Source: an uncultured Eubacteriales bacterium
GTDB lineage: Bacteria > Bacillota > Clostridia > Lachnospirales > Lachnospiraceae
Direction: 5' to 3'
Assembly (NCBI GenBank): GCA_900321915.1
Contig: ONXW01000141.1
Span: 1 to 12,386 of the forward strand
DNA length: 12,386 nucleotides
Shown: positions 1 to 7,174 of the stretch, piece after piece
How the letters are laid out: each line of letters begins with the position of its first letter
How positions within the stretch are numbered: position 1 is the first letter of the stretch
The notes under the pieces: model-generated
The model's database searches: none
What the model was told of the DNA's origin: nothing
The model's input: the letters and a program-made list of their open reading frames with translations, nothing else
Program-made: the position numbers and the translations under genes

Positions 1-13
1 CATGAAATAACAT

Positions 14-32
14 GGTATATCTGGGATATGCC
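14..32. promoter_or_regulatory. Imperfect 19-bp palindrome upstream of the TetR gene, possible operator
   Basis: The arms GGTATATC (14-21) and GATATGCC (25-32) are inverted around centre G23. Of nine pairs, seven match; T16/G30 and T22/G24 do not. TetR-family regulators often bind imperfect palindromes of about this length next to their own start and repress themselves, so this is a candidate autoregulatory site. The promoter itself lies outside the window. If the site is an operator, it favours translation from 49 rather than 28, because the ATG at 28 lies inside it. One 19-bp palindrome can also arise by chance. Confidence 0.3.
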
Positions 33-48
33 GGGAAGTTGGTCAGGA

Positions 49-645
49 ATGCCGAGAAGAAACAATACAAAAGCAAAGATTGCCAAAGTCGCCTGGAAAC
101 TGTTTCATGAGAAGGGCTATGATGCGACTACCATCGACGACATTATTGAGCAGTCCGGAACCTCAAAAGGAAGCTTTTATCATTATTTCAGCGGAAAAGA
201 CGCGCTCCTGGCATCGCTTCCGGAGATTTTCGACGCCAAGTATGAGGAAGCCATCGGTACGCTTGACCCGGAGATGAACAGCTTTGACAAGCTCCTGGAG
301 CTGTGCTACATCGTTCATGATATGATCAATGAAGAAATCCCCATCGGGCTCCTGGCGTATCTCTACTCGTCGCAGGTTGTCACCAAAGGGGACAAGCACC
401 TCCTGGACAGGAACCGGTTCTATTACCGCATGGTGACGGAGCTGGTGGATGAAGGCCAGCGCAGGGGCCAGATCATCAGTACGATGCCGTACTATGAGAT
501 CGCCCGGATCTATTCCATGTGCGAGAGGGCCATTATCTACGATTACTGCATCAGCGACGGAAACTATAATCTCGGCGAATATACAAGAAAAGTGATGCCG
601 ATGCTGTTCGGCGCTGTCAAAGCGGAAGAAACAGTGAAAGAATAA
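49..645 (+). CDS. TetR/AcrR-family transcriptional regulator
   Basis: A 198-residue DNA-binding repressor, the usual size for TetR proteins. Residues 7-50 form the classic N-terminal domain: a first helix (KIAKVAWKLFHEKGYDATT) followed by a helix-turn-helix at about 28-47 ending in TSKGSFYHYFSGKDALL, the family hallmark. Residues 55-198 are a helical ligand-binding and dimerisation region with no recognisable ligand signature. I chose ATG 49 because family homology begins there and GGGAAG (33-38) sits 10 nt upstream; an in-frame ATG at 28 adds seven unlikely residues. A UvrA-like ATPase gene follows 83 bp downstream on the same strand, separated by a terminator. The regulator probably senses a small molecule and controls itself and perhaps that neighbour. 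The fold is certain; ligand and targets are unknown. Confidence 0.93.
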   Translation: MPRRNNTKAKIAKVAWKLFHEKGYDATTIDDIIEQSGTSKGSFYHYFSGKDALLASLPEIFDAKYEEAIGTLDPEMNSFDKLLELCYIVHDMINEEIPIGLLAYLYSSQVVTKGDKHLLDRNRFYYRMVTELVDEGQRRGQIISTMPYYEIARIYSMCERAIIYDYCISDGNYNLGEYTRKVMPMLFGAVKAEETVKE

Positions 646-658
646 CCAGCTTGTTTTT

Positions 659-696
659 GCCGGAGAAAGGCTCAAAGAGCCCGTCTCCGGCTTTTT
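659..696 (+). terminator. Rho-independent terminator or attenuator between tetR and the UvrA-like gene
   Basis: An 8-bp stem pairs GCCGGAGA (659-666) with TCTCCGGC (684-691). It is continued across a 2-by-2 internal loop by a 5-bp stem, GGCTC (669-673) with GAGCC (677-681), closed by AAA. TTTTT (692-696) follows directly. Only 32 nt remain before the ATPase start, with no promoter-like pair of hexamers in them. The element therefore either ends the tetR message or acts as an attenuator in the leader of the ATPase gene. Confidence 0.85.
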
Positions 697-728
697 CTGA
701 CAGAAGGATGACAAGGAGAGCGGTACTT

Positions 729-3002
729 ATGACAGAAGATTACGGTTACATCAATATTGTGCACGCTGCGGAAAACAACCTGAAGAATGTATCCCTTCAG
801 ATTCCGAAAAAGAAAATTACGGTATTCACGGGAGTTTCCGGCTCCGGAAAGTCCTCCCTCTGCCTGGATACCGTGGCGGCGGAGTCCAGACGGGAGCTGA
901 ACGCCACCTTTCCGAGCTTTGTACAGCAGTTCCTGCCGAAGTACGGGCGGCCTCATGTGGAGCGCGTGGAGAATCTCCCGGTAACCATTGTGATAGACCA
1001 GAAAAAGCCGTCGGGGAATACCCGTTCCACCGTGGGAACATATACGGACATCTACGCTCTGCTGAGGCTTTTGTTCTCCCGTATCGGCCAGCCCTTTGTG
1101 GGGTATTCGGATACATTTTCCTTCAACCATCCTGCCGGAAAATGCGAACGCTGCGACGGTCTCGGCGTGGTGACGGACCTGGATATCCACAAGCTGGTGG
1201 ATTTTGACAAGTGCTTAAACGATGAGGGCGTGATCAATTATCCCGCTTTTACCACCGGCGCATGGCGCTGGAAGCGGTATGCCTACAGCGGCCTGTTTGA
1301 CCTGAACAAGAAGATCCGGGATTATTCCGAGGAGGAGCTTAAGCTGTTCCTGTATTCCCCCCAGATCCGCCTGAAGAACCCCCCGGCCAACTGGCCGAAA
1401 TCCGCCAAGTTCGAGGGGATTTATCCCCGCATGTACCGTTCCATCATCGGGACGAAGGAGGGGGAGAAGTTCAAGAACTACCTGGATAAGATGGTATCTG
1501 TGTTCACCTGCCCGGCATGCGGCGGGACCCGCCTGAATGAAAGGGTCCGCAGCTGCCGGATCAACGGGAAGAATATAGCGGAGGTCTGCGATATGCCCAT
1601 TCCGGAGGCGGCGGAGTTCGTCGAAGGGATCACGGACCCGCTGGCGGTGGACATGAAAAGGGAGCTCCTGAAAAAGCTGAATTCCCTTATCGAGATCGGC
1701 CTGGGATACCTCTGCCTGTCCCGCGGGACAGACACCCTGTCCGGAGGCGAGGCGCAGAGAATCAAGATCTCACGATATATCAATTCCCCGCTCACGGACA
1801 TGCTGTATGTGCTGGATGAGCCAAGCGTGGGACTGCATTCCAGGGATATCCAGAACCTGAAAAATTCCCTGATCAAGCTGAAGGAGCACGGCAACACCGT
1901 CCTGATCGTAGAACACCACCGGGAGGTTATCTCCATCGCGGACCATATCGTGGACATGGGGCCCGCGGCCGGCATGAACGGCGGACAGGTGATGTTTGAG
2001 GGCAGCTACCAGGAGCTTCTCCGCTCGAAAACCCTGACAGGACGCATGCTCCGGACCAGGACGCCCATGAAGATGCGGCACCGGACGCCTACGGGGTGGT
2101 ACCGTGTAGAGCACGCAAAGCTGCACAACCTGAAGGACGTGAGTGTAGACCTGCCGCTCGGGTGCCTCACCGTGATCGCCGGCGTGGCGGGCTCCGGAAA
2201 GAGCTCCCTGAGCGAGGTTTTCATGGAGAATTATCCGGGCAGGACCATTTCCATCCGGCAGAAGAATATCGGCATCAACCTGCGGTCTACGCCGGCCACC
2301 TACCTGGATATCGCGGACCCGATCCGCAGCCTGTTCGCGAAGGAAAACCACGTCCCCGCAGCGCAGTTCAGCTTCAATTCGAAGGGCGGCTGCCCGGTCT
2401 GCGGCGGCAAGGGCATCATCGTGTCGGAGATGGCGTATATGGATGCCATAGAGACCGTCTGCGAGGCCTGCCACGGAAGCCGGTACAACGATGAGACCCT
2501 GTCGTACCGGTTCCGGGGGAAAAACATCGCGGAAGTGATGGGGATGACAGTAAACCAGGCCTGGGAATTCTTTAAAGACGAACCGTTTGCGGGGAAGCTG
2601 GACACGCTCCGGCAGGTCGGCCTGGGATACCTGCACCTGGAACAGTCCATGACCACGCTTTCCGGCGGGGAGCTGCAGAGGGTCAAGCTGGCGGACAGCC
2701 TGGATGAGAAGGGACAGATCTTTGTGATCGACGAGCCGACGGACGGCCTGCACCTGGATGATATCCGGAAGATGATGGAGCTGTTTAACCGCATGACCGA
2801 CAGCGGAAACACGCTTATCATTATCGAGCACAGCCTGGATGCCATGAAAGAGGCCGATTATATCGTGGAGATGGGCCCCGGCGGCGGTATCCACGGCGGG
2901 GAGCTGCTCTTTGCGGGAACGCCGGAGGAAATGCTCCGGGCGGAAGGCAGCGTGACAGCGCCGTACCTGCGGGATTCGCTGGAAGAGAGAGCTATGTGCT
3001 GA
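729..3002 (+). CDS. UvrA-like twin ABC ATPase lacking the UvrB-binding domain
   Basis: A 757-residue soluble ATPase with two UvrA-type ABC cassettes. Cassette 1 has Walker A GVSGSGKSS (35-43), signature LSGGE (337-341), Walker B LYVLDEP (359-365) and H-loop His396. Cassette 2 has Walker A GVAGSGKSS (485-493), a four-Cys zinc module (C555, C558, C578, C581), signature LSGGE (644-648), Walker B IFVIDEP (664-670) and H-loop His701. True UvrA has about 940 residues. Here the sequence passes from LLRLLFSRIG (111-120) almost straight to SFNHPAGKCERC (131-142), so the UvrB-binding domain and the first Cys pair of zinc module 1 are absent. Short paralogues of this kind, such as DrrC of daunorubicin producers, are linked to tolerance of DNA-binding drugs. 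The start at 729 has AAGGAGAG 8 nt upstream; in-frame ATGs at 651 and 708 are poorer. The tetR neighbour fits inducible expression. Family sure, role inferred. Confidence 0.9.
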   Translation: MTEDYGYINIVHAAENNLKNVSLQIPKKKITVFTGVSGSGKSSLCLDTVAAESRRELNATFPSFVQQFLPKYGRPHVERVENLPVTIVIDQKKPSGNTRSTVGTYTDIYALLRLLFSRIGQPFVGYSDTFSFNHPAGKCERCDGLGVVTDLDIHKLVDFDKCLNDEGVINYPAFTTGAWRWKRYAYSGLFDLNKKIRDYSEEELKLFLYSPQIRLKNPPANWPKSAKFEGIYPRMYRSIIGTKEGEKFKNYLDKMVSVFTCPACGGTRLNERVRSCRINGKNIAEVCDMPIPEAAEFVEGITDPLAVDMKRELLKKLNSLIEIGLGYLCLSRGTDTLSGGEAQRIKISRYINSPLTDMLYVLDEPSVGLHSRDIQNLKNSLIKLKEHGNTVLIVEHHREVISIADHIVDMGPAAGMNGGQVMFEGSYQELLRSKTLTGRMLRTRTPMKMRHRTPTGWYRVEHAKLHNLKDVSVDLPLGCLTVIAGVAGSGKSSLSEVFMENYPGRTISIRQKNIGINLRSTPATYLDIADPIRSLFAKENHVPAAQFSFNSKGGCPVCGGKGIIVSEMAYMDAIETVCEACHGSRYNDETLSYRFRGKNIAEVMGMTVNQAWEFFKDEPFAGKLDTLRQVGLGYLHLEQSMTTLSGGELQRVKLADSLDEKGQIFVIDEPTDGLHLDDIRKMMELFNRMTDSGNTLIIIEHSLDAMKEADYIVEMGPGGGIHGGELLFAGTPEEMLRAEGSVTAPYLRDSLEERAMC

Positions 3003-3037
3003 TTCATTACAAAAGTCTGACATTCTCAGGGTTCCGG

Positions 3038-3065
3038 TTGACAGGGAAAAGTTCCGTGCTATAAT
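3038..3065 (+). promoter_or_regulatory. Consensus sigma-A promoter for the BCCT transporter gene
   Basis: TTGACA (3038-3043) and TATAAT (3060-3065) are both perfect consensus hexamers, 16 bp apart. The predicted transcription start is near 3072, giving a leader of about 53 nt. The promoter begins 35 bp after the UvrA-like stop codon. I see no terminator between the two genes, so read-through from the ATPase gene may add to expression. A promoter this strong suggests that control is negative, which fits the overlapping inverted repeat. Confidence 0.85.
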
Positions 3066-3105
3066 ATGTTCAAAGATTTGAGAAAACGAAGAAAAATGAA
3101 CATAT
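3064..3105. repeat. 9-bp inverted repeat at the BCCT promoter, candidate operator
   Basis: ATATGTTCA (3064-3072) and TGAACATAT (3097-3105) are perfect inverted repeats with a 24-nt A-rich spacer. Their centres are 33 bp apart, about three DNA turns. The left arm overlaps the end of the -10 box and lies mostly upstream of the expected transcription start near 3072. An RNA hairpin is therefore unlikely, and binding by a dimeric or paired repressor is the better reading. No regulator in the window can be assigned to it. Confidence 0.5.
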
Positions 3106-3124
3106 AAAGCAGGGAGGCGGCCTT

Positions 3125-4642
3125 ATGAAAGAGACTGCAGCGAAAAAAACCGGTTACACCATGGACTGGATAACACTGACCATCCCCTTCGGCGCGATTG
3201 TTCTTATGTGCATAGCTTTTTTTCTTGCGCCGGAGCAGTCCAAACATGTGCTGGACGGGATTCGGTTTTTCCTCGGGGATACCTTTGGTTCCTGGTATCT
3301 GCTGGTCGGGTTCGGCGGCTTCCTGCTGTCCCTTTACATGGCATTCTCTGATTACGGGAAGATCCGCCTGGGCGCCCCGGGGGAGAAGCCGCAGTATTCA
3401 AATTTTGCCTGGGGATCGATGATGTTCACGTCAGGCCTGGCTGCGGACATTCTCTTTTACTCCCTCTGTGAGTGGATTCTCTACGCCCAGAGCCCCCATC
3501 TGGCCGAGATGGGCAGTATCCAGGAATGGTCCGGGACCTACGCCCTGTTTCACTGGGGACCGATCCCGTGGTGCTTTTACCTGGTCCTGGCGGTGGCCTT
3601 CGGCTACATGCTTCATGTGCGCGGCGTGACGAAACAGAAATATTCGGAGGCAGTCCGTCCCCTTCTGGGAAATGCGACCGACGGGATTGCCGGCAGGATG
3701 GTTGACCTGATCGCCGTCTTCGCGCTCCTCGCGGGAACCGCGACCACCTTCAGCCTGGCGACGCCGCTTCTGGCGCAGATCACCGCGGATCTGCTGCACA
3801 TTCCGAACAGCCGGTTTATCACCATACTGATTCTGGTCATGACCTGCATTGTCTATACCGTTTCCGTGGTGCGCGGCATGCACGGCATACTCAAGCTGGC
3901 GTCCTGGTGCGTATACCTGTTCCTGGGGCTTCTGGCCTATGTCCTCATTTTCGGCGGGGAGACGGTCTACATTATTGAGACCGGTATCTCTTCCATCGGC
4001 CACCTGGCCCAGCATTTTATAGAGCTTTCCACATTTACGGATCCCCTCAGGGAGACCTCCTTCCCGCAGGACTGGACGATCTTTTACTGGGCCTACTGGA
4101 TGGTATGGTGCGTCGCCTCGCCGTTCTTTATCGGCAGCATTTCCCGGGGCAGGACCGTAAAGCAGACGATCCTCGGCGGCTACATCTGCGGACTGGGGGG
4201 GACATTTACCAGCTTTATCATTCTCGGGAATTACAGCCTGGGACTCCAGATGTTCGGGAAGCTGGATGTGATTGGAATTTACGAGGCGACGGAAGACCTG
4301 TACGCGACTATCTCGGAGATTCTGAAGACCCTGCCGCTGGCGCCGCTGGTCCTGGTGCTCCTGGCTGTCACGATGATCGCGTTCTATGCCACCAGCTTTG
4401 ACGCCATCGCGATGGTGGCGGCTTCCTACTCCTACCGGGAGCTTCCCTCCGGTGAGGAGCCGCACCTGGGGATGCGCGTGTTCTGGTCGATTGTGCTGAT
4501 TCTTCTCCCCATCGCCCTCGTGTTCAGCGAGAGCAGCATGGCGAACCTGCAGACCGTTTCGATCATCGCCGCTTTCCCGGTATCGGTGATCATCATCATG
4601 ATTGTCGCGGCATTTTTCAAGGATGCCCGCCGCGGGGAGTGA
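3125..4642 (+). CDS. BCCT-family transporter (betaine/carnitine/choline type)
   Basis: A 505-residue inner-membrane transporter with about 12 membrane segments, the length of CaiT. Typical BCCT landmarks are FHWGPIPW (142-149), the signature DWTIFYWAYW (316-325) followed by SISRGRTV (338-345), and FYATSFDA (420-427). The signature departs from the usual W-x-W-W by having Tyr324 at the third Trp. Asp108 in SGLAADILFYS aligns, from memory of the family, with the Asp of the choline carrier BetT and with Gly153 of BetP. Thr423-Ser424 match the pair that helps hold sodium in BetP. The N- and C-tails are short, so the long osmosensing tail of BetP is absent, and uptake for metabolism rather than osmotic defence is likely. 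AGGGAGG lies 7 nt before the ATG. Choline or a related quaternary amine is my best guess for the substrate. Confidence 0.92.
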   Translation: MKETAAKKTGYTMDWITLTIPFGAIVLMCIAFFLAPEQSKHVLDGIRFFLGDTFGSWYLLVGFGGFLLSLYMAFSDYGKIRLGAPGEKPQYSNFAWGSMMFTSGLAADILFYSLCEWILYAQSPHLAEMGSIQEWSGTYALFHWGPIPWCFYLVLAVAFGYMLHVRGVTKQKYSEAVRPLLGNATDGIAGRMVDLIAVFALLAGTATTFSLATPLLAQITADLLHIPNSRFITILILVMTCIVYTVSVVRGMHGILKLASWCVYLFLGLLAYVLIFGGETVYIIETGISSIGHLAQHFIELSTFTDPLRETSFPQDWTIFYWAYWMVWCVASPFFIGSISRGRTVKQTILGGYICGLGGTFTSFIILGNYSLGLQMFGKLDVIGIYEATEDLYATISEILKTLPLAPLVLVLLAVTMIAFYATSFDAIAMVAASYSYRELPSGEEPHLGMRVFWSIVLILLPIALVFSESSMANLQTVSIIAAFPVSVIIIMIVAAFFKDARRGE

Positions 4643-4665
4643 GGTCCGGCGGAGTAAACCCGCCC

Positions 4666-4697
4666 GGGTCCTCAGGTTCCCTTACGGGTTCGGACCC
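4666..4697 (+). other. Small hairpin after the BCCT gene, upstream of the main terminator
   Basis: GGGTCC (4666-4671) pairs perfectly with GGACCC (4692-4697). A 20-nt loop can form a further short CCC/GGG pairing. No T-run follows, so it is not a terminator by itself; it may protect the mRNA 3' end or mean nothing. Confidence 0.35.
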
Positions 4698-4721
4698 ATC
4701 CCGGACATGTTCTGAAAATCA

Positions 4722-4775
4722 GGCCGAAAACGATGTCAGACAGCGGCATCGTTTTTGGCTATTTTTGCTTTTTTT
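4722..4775 (+). terminator. Rho-independent terminator of the BCCT gene
   Basis: GCCGAAAACGATG (4723-4735) pairs with CATCGTTTTTGGC (4747-4759) as a 13-bp stem containing one G-U pair, with an 11-nt loop. T-rich sequence follows (4762-4766 and 4769-4775). It lies 80 bp after the BCCT stop codon and isolates this gene from the VanW gene. Confidence 0.85.
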
Positions 4776-4835
4776 CAGGGTTTCCGGCAGGGAAATTTTG
4801 GCATCCTTTTTTTCCGAAAACCCACTGGAAAACAG

Positions 4836-4864
4836 TTGCGAAGGCTCAGAAAAAAGGATATGAT
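4836..4864 (+). promoter_or_regulatory. Sigma-A promoter for the VanW-domain gene
   Basis: TTGCGA (4836-4841) and TATGAT (4859-4864) are 17 bp apart, with four and five matches to the -35 and -10 consensus. The expected start is near 4871, leaving a leader of about 45 nt. The 273-bp gap 4643-4915 holds only this promoter, the terminator and the small hairpin upstream. Confidence 0.7.
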
Positions 4865-4915
4865 TGTTGTTAACTTATTATGAAAAGACAGGCGCCTCGG
4901 CGCAGGAGAATATAG

Positions 4916-7054
4916 ATGAGCACAGATGACAGAAGATATTCCTCCGGCAGGAGCAGCCGGAGCGGGACTGAGAGAAGAAGCACACAGCAGTCCGCGAGGA
5001 CGAGAAGTACGGGGAGCGGCAGCGCGAGGAGCACGGGCCGTTCCGGTTCGGGAAGGAGCACGTCGGGTACAGGAAGGAGCACGTCCGGTGCGAGGAGAAG
5101 CACCGGGAGAAGGAGGAGGAGAAACAGCCGGGACAGGGGAGCCCTGATGCTGGGGCTTGTCCTTGCGGTTCTCCTGGTTGTCGCGGCAGCCCTGCTGTTC
5201 GGAAAGGGCAGGAAAGAGAATCCGGATGTCCCGGAGGCGTCCGATACGGAGATGGCGACAGAAGCCTTCGGCGGAGAAAAGATTTCCGGGGACCTGTTCG
5301 TGGACTATTCCGCTATTGCGGGGGCAGGGGAAAATGCCATGCTGAACCTTTCCGGTATGACGAGGGAAGAAGCGGGGCAGGCGCTGAAGGGCAAATACCA
5401 GTGGACCCTGAAAGTAGTCAATACCAACCCGAACCTTGATAAATTTGAGATGCCGAATATTCCGGAATCGGAAGACGCTTCCAACGAGACGGGTGCGGAC
5501 GCGGAAGGAACCGTATATGAGGTGCAGGTGGACGATCCCCTGGCGGCGGTGAAGATTCGCCCGAGCAAGAGCGAGTTTGAGGTGCCGGATCCTGTGGCCG
5601 CGGAGATAGATGCCCTTCTGGACCGGATTTACGGTGATTACGCGGCCGGCAATGTCCCGGCACAGACCCCTGAGACGGAGAGCGCTGCGGACGGCTCCGC
5701 GGCACCGCAGGCGGCTTATACGCTGGTACTTCCCGATTTCACGGAGACTGCTGCGGATTATGCGTCCCAGCTGGCGACAGTGTGGGAGGTAAAACCCAAG
5801 AACGGGGATATCGTCTCCTATGACAAGGATAACGACAGTTTTGTCTTCGGCGGATTTGAGGACGGATACTCCTACGATAAGGACCGCATCGCCCAGGATC
5901 TCGCAAACGCCATGAAGAGCGACTACACAGCAACCGTCCAGGCGGCGGGTACTGTGGTTGAGGGCGTCAGCCAGTCCGTCAAAGACCAGTATAAGACCAT
6001 CGGCAGCTTTACCACCAATACGACGGCCAACGAGGTCAGGAACAAGAATGTCCGGCTGGCGGCCGAGGCGGTGAACGGAACCGTGCTCCGGCCCGGAGAG
6101 GAGTTTTCCTTCAACGGAACGGTGGGAGAGAGAACCGAAGCCAAGGGATTCGGCCCTGCCGGCGCATATAACAACGGCGAGGTTGTACAGGAGATCGGCG
6201 GCGGCGTATGCCAGGTATCCTCGACCCTGTTCAACGCGGTGTTCCGCGCGGGACTTACGACGACTTACCGCCGGTCCCACACATTTGAGCCGAGTTACGT
6301 TACCCCCGGATGTGATGCCACGGTATCCTGGGGCGGCCCTGACTATAAGTTTGTCAACAATTCCAGCCATGCCATAGGCATCCGCGCTTCCTACTACAAC
6401 CGGGAGTGCTCCGTATCCATTTACGGCGTTCCGGTGCTGGAAGACGGCGTGACATGGTCCATGGATTCCCAGAAGATAAAAGATCTCCCGCTGGAGGAGC
6501 CGCAGATTATCACGGAAGGCTCACCCACCGCGGGAAGCACCGGAAGCGAGTGGGAAGTTTTCAAGATCATCCGCAAGAACGGCGAGACAGTGGAGAGGGT
6601 GCGCGACCATACAGCACTCTACAAAGGCCACAGGCCGACAGTCCTGGCGGGAGGCCTGATCGACGAAGAGTCCGCGGAGCTGGATCCGCTGGCGTCCTCC
6701 GAGAGTGCCAGTGCTTCCGACGATTCCGCAGGACCCGGCGCGACACAGCCGGAGCAGCTCGGTCCCGGCGGCGGCCCGGCAGGTCCCAGCGGACAGCCTT
6801 CCTCAGCCCCGAGAACTTCCGCTTCTGACGATTCGGCAGGTCCCGGAGGCGGTCCCGGAGGCGGCCCGGGCGGCGGCCCGGCGCCGGAAACTTCCGCGGC
6901 GGCGCCCGAAGAGCCGGGCAATGTCGTCACAGCGCCAGGTTCCGGAGATGAAGGCCCGATGCCCGGCGATGAAGAGGATGACGATTCCGATGATTCGGCA
7001 GGTCCGGGAGGCCCCGGCGCGGCCCAGGTTGTGGTGCCGACGGCGGCGGAATGA
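4916..7054 (+). CDS. Membrane-anchored VanW-domain protein with low-complexity tails
   Basis: A 712-residue envelope protein. Residues 1-74 are a Ser/Arg/Gly-rich, strongly basic tail ending in RRRRRN. Residues 76-95 form a single membrane segment, so the tail is cytoplasmic and the rest is outside. Residues 120-345 resemble the putative peptidoglycan-binding region that often precedes VanW domains. Residues 370-505 are the VanW domain, with its conserved core EIGGGVCQVSSTLFN (426-440, Cys431) and YRRSHTFEPSYV (451-462). Residues 510-580 look like a G5-type extension. Residues 585-712 are an acidic Gly/Pro-rich tail with three DDSAGPG copies. VanW is found in some vancomycin-resistance clusters but has no settled biochemical role, and nothing here indicates resistance. 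Translation starts at 4916, with AGGAG 7 nt upstream. The gene is a single unit between its own promoter and terminator. Confidence 0.88.
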   Translation: MSTDDRRYSSGRSSRSGTERRSTQQSARTRSTGSGSARSTGRSGSGRSTSGTGRSTSGARRSTGRRRRRNSRDRGALMLGLVLAVLLVVAAALLFGKGRKENPDVPEASDTEMATEAFGGEKISGDLFVDYSAIAGAGENAMLNLSGMTREEAGQALKGKYQWTLKVVNTNPNLDKFEMPNIPESEDASNETGADAEGTVYEVQVDDPLAAVKIRPSKSEFEVPDPVAAEIDALLDRIYGDYAAGNVPAQTPETESAADGSAAPQAAYTLVLPDFTETAADYASQLATVWEVKPKNGDIVSYDKDNDSFVFGGFEDGYSYDKDRIAQDLANAMKSDYTATVQAAGTVVEGVSQSVKDQYKTIGSFTTNTTANEVRNKNVRLAAEAVNGTVLRPGEEFSFNGTVGERTEAKGFGPAGAYNNGEVVQEIGGGVCQVSSTLFNAVFRAGLTTTYRRSHTFEPSYVTPGCDATVSWGGPDYKFVNNSSHAIGIRASYYNRECSVSIYGVPVLEDGVTWSMDSQKIKDLPLEEPQIITEGSPTAGSTGSEWEVFKIIRKNGETVERVRDHTALYKGHRPTVLAGGLIDEESAELDPLASSESASASDDSAGPGATQPEQLGPGGGPAGPSGQPSSAPRTSASDDSAGPGGGPGGGPGGGPAPETSAAAPEEPGNVVTAPGSGDEGPMPGDEEDDDSDDSAGPGGPGAAQVVVPTAAE
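5051..5113 (+). repeat. Degenerate 21-bp tandem repeats coding the basic tail of the VanW protein
   Basis: Two close 21-bp copies (5051-5071 and 5072-5092) encode GRSTSGT and GRSTSGA. A diverged third copy (5093-5113) encodes RRSTGRR. The copies are in frame, so loss or gain of units would alter tail length without shifting the reading frame. Confidence 0.65.
6719..7009 (+). repeat. Dispersed DDSAGPG repeats in the outer tail of the VanW protein
   Basis: Three DDSAGPG copies lie at 6719-6739, 6827-6847 and 6989-7009 (residues 602-608, 638-644 and 692-698). They are set in Gly/Pro-rich sequence including a GGGP tandem run after the second copy. The copies differ at third codon positions, so the protein sequence appears kept while the DNA diverges. 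Confidence 0.65.
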
Positions 7055-7084
7055 AAAAGCAGCAGTACATAAAGTGATACACAG

Positions 7085-7113
7085 AACGGCAGCCCTGCAG
7101 GGCTGCCGTTTTT
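7085..7113 (+). terminator. Rho-independent terminator of the VanW gene
   Basis: A perfect 11-bp stem (7085-7095 with 7100-7110) closes a TGCA loop and runs into TTTTT (7109-7113). It lies 30 bp after the VanW stop codon. On the minus strand the stem is followed by only a short T-run, so weak two-way action is possible. Confidence 0.92.
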
Positions 7114-7165
7114 CCTTATTCCCGGGACAGATACGGGCGTCTTCATTTCCCAGGAAAGCGGGATG

Positions 7166-7174
7166 TGGTATACT
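7166..7174 (+). promoter_or_regulatory. Extended -10 promoter for the alcohol dehydrogenase gene
   Basis: TGG followed directly by TATACT (7169-7174) is an extended -10 element; no good -35 box is seen at the right distance. The expected start near 7181 gives a leader of about 31 nt. The strong terminator 53 bp upstream makes an independent promoter necessary. Confidence 0.6.

Noticed and set aside
1770..3023. 417-residue open frame on the minus strand
   Set aside because: It is opposite the second cassette of the UvrA-like gene, His/Arg/Val-rich, with no recognisable family.
3431..4465. 344-residue open frame on the minus strand
   Set aside because: It is opposite the BCCT gene and strongly hydrophilic, as expected for the complement of membrane-protein codons.
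4639..4863. 74-codon open frame after the BCCT gene
   Set aside because: It reads through a terminator stem and a promoter, starts with GTG without a convincing ribosome binding site, and has no homology that I recognise.
4775..6370. 531-residue open frame on the minus strand
   Set aside because: It lies opposite the VanW gene, has compositionally biased sequence, no recognisable domain, and covers the promoter and terminator of neighbouring units. It is a by-product of GC-rich coding DNA.
6719..7009. Repeated DNA that might suggest a CRISPR or VNTR array
   Set aside because: The units are in frame, short, unevenly spaced and encode a conserved peptide, so they are protein repeats and not a CRISPR array.
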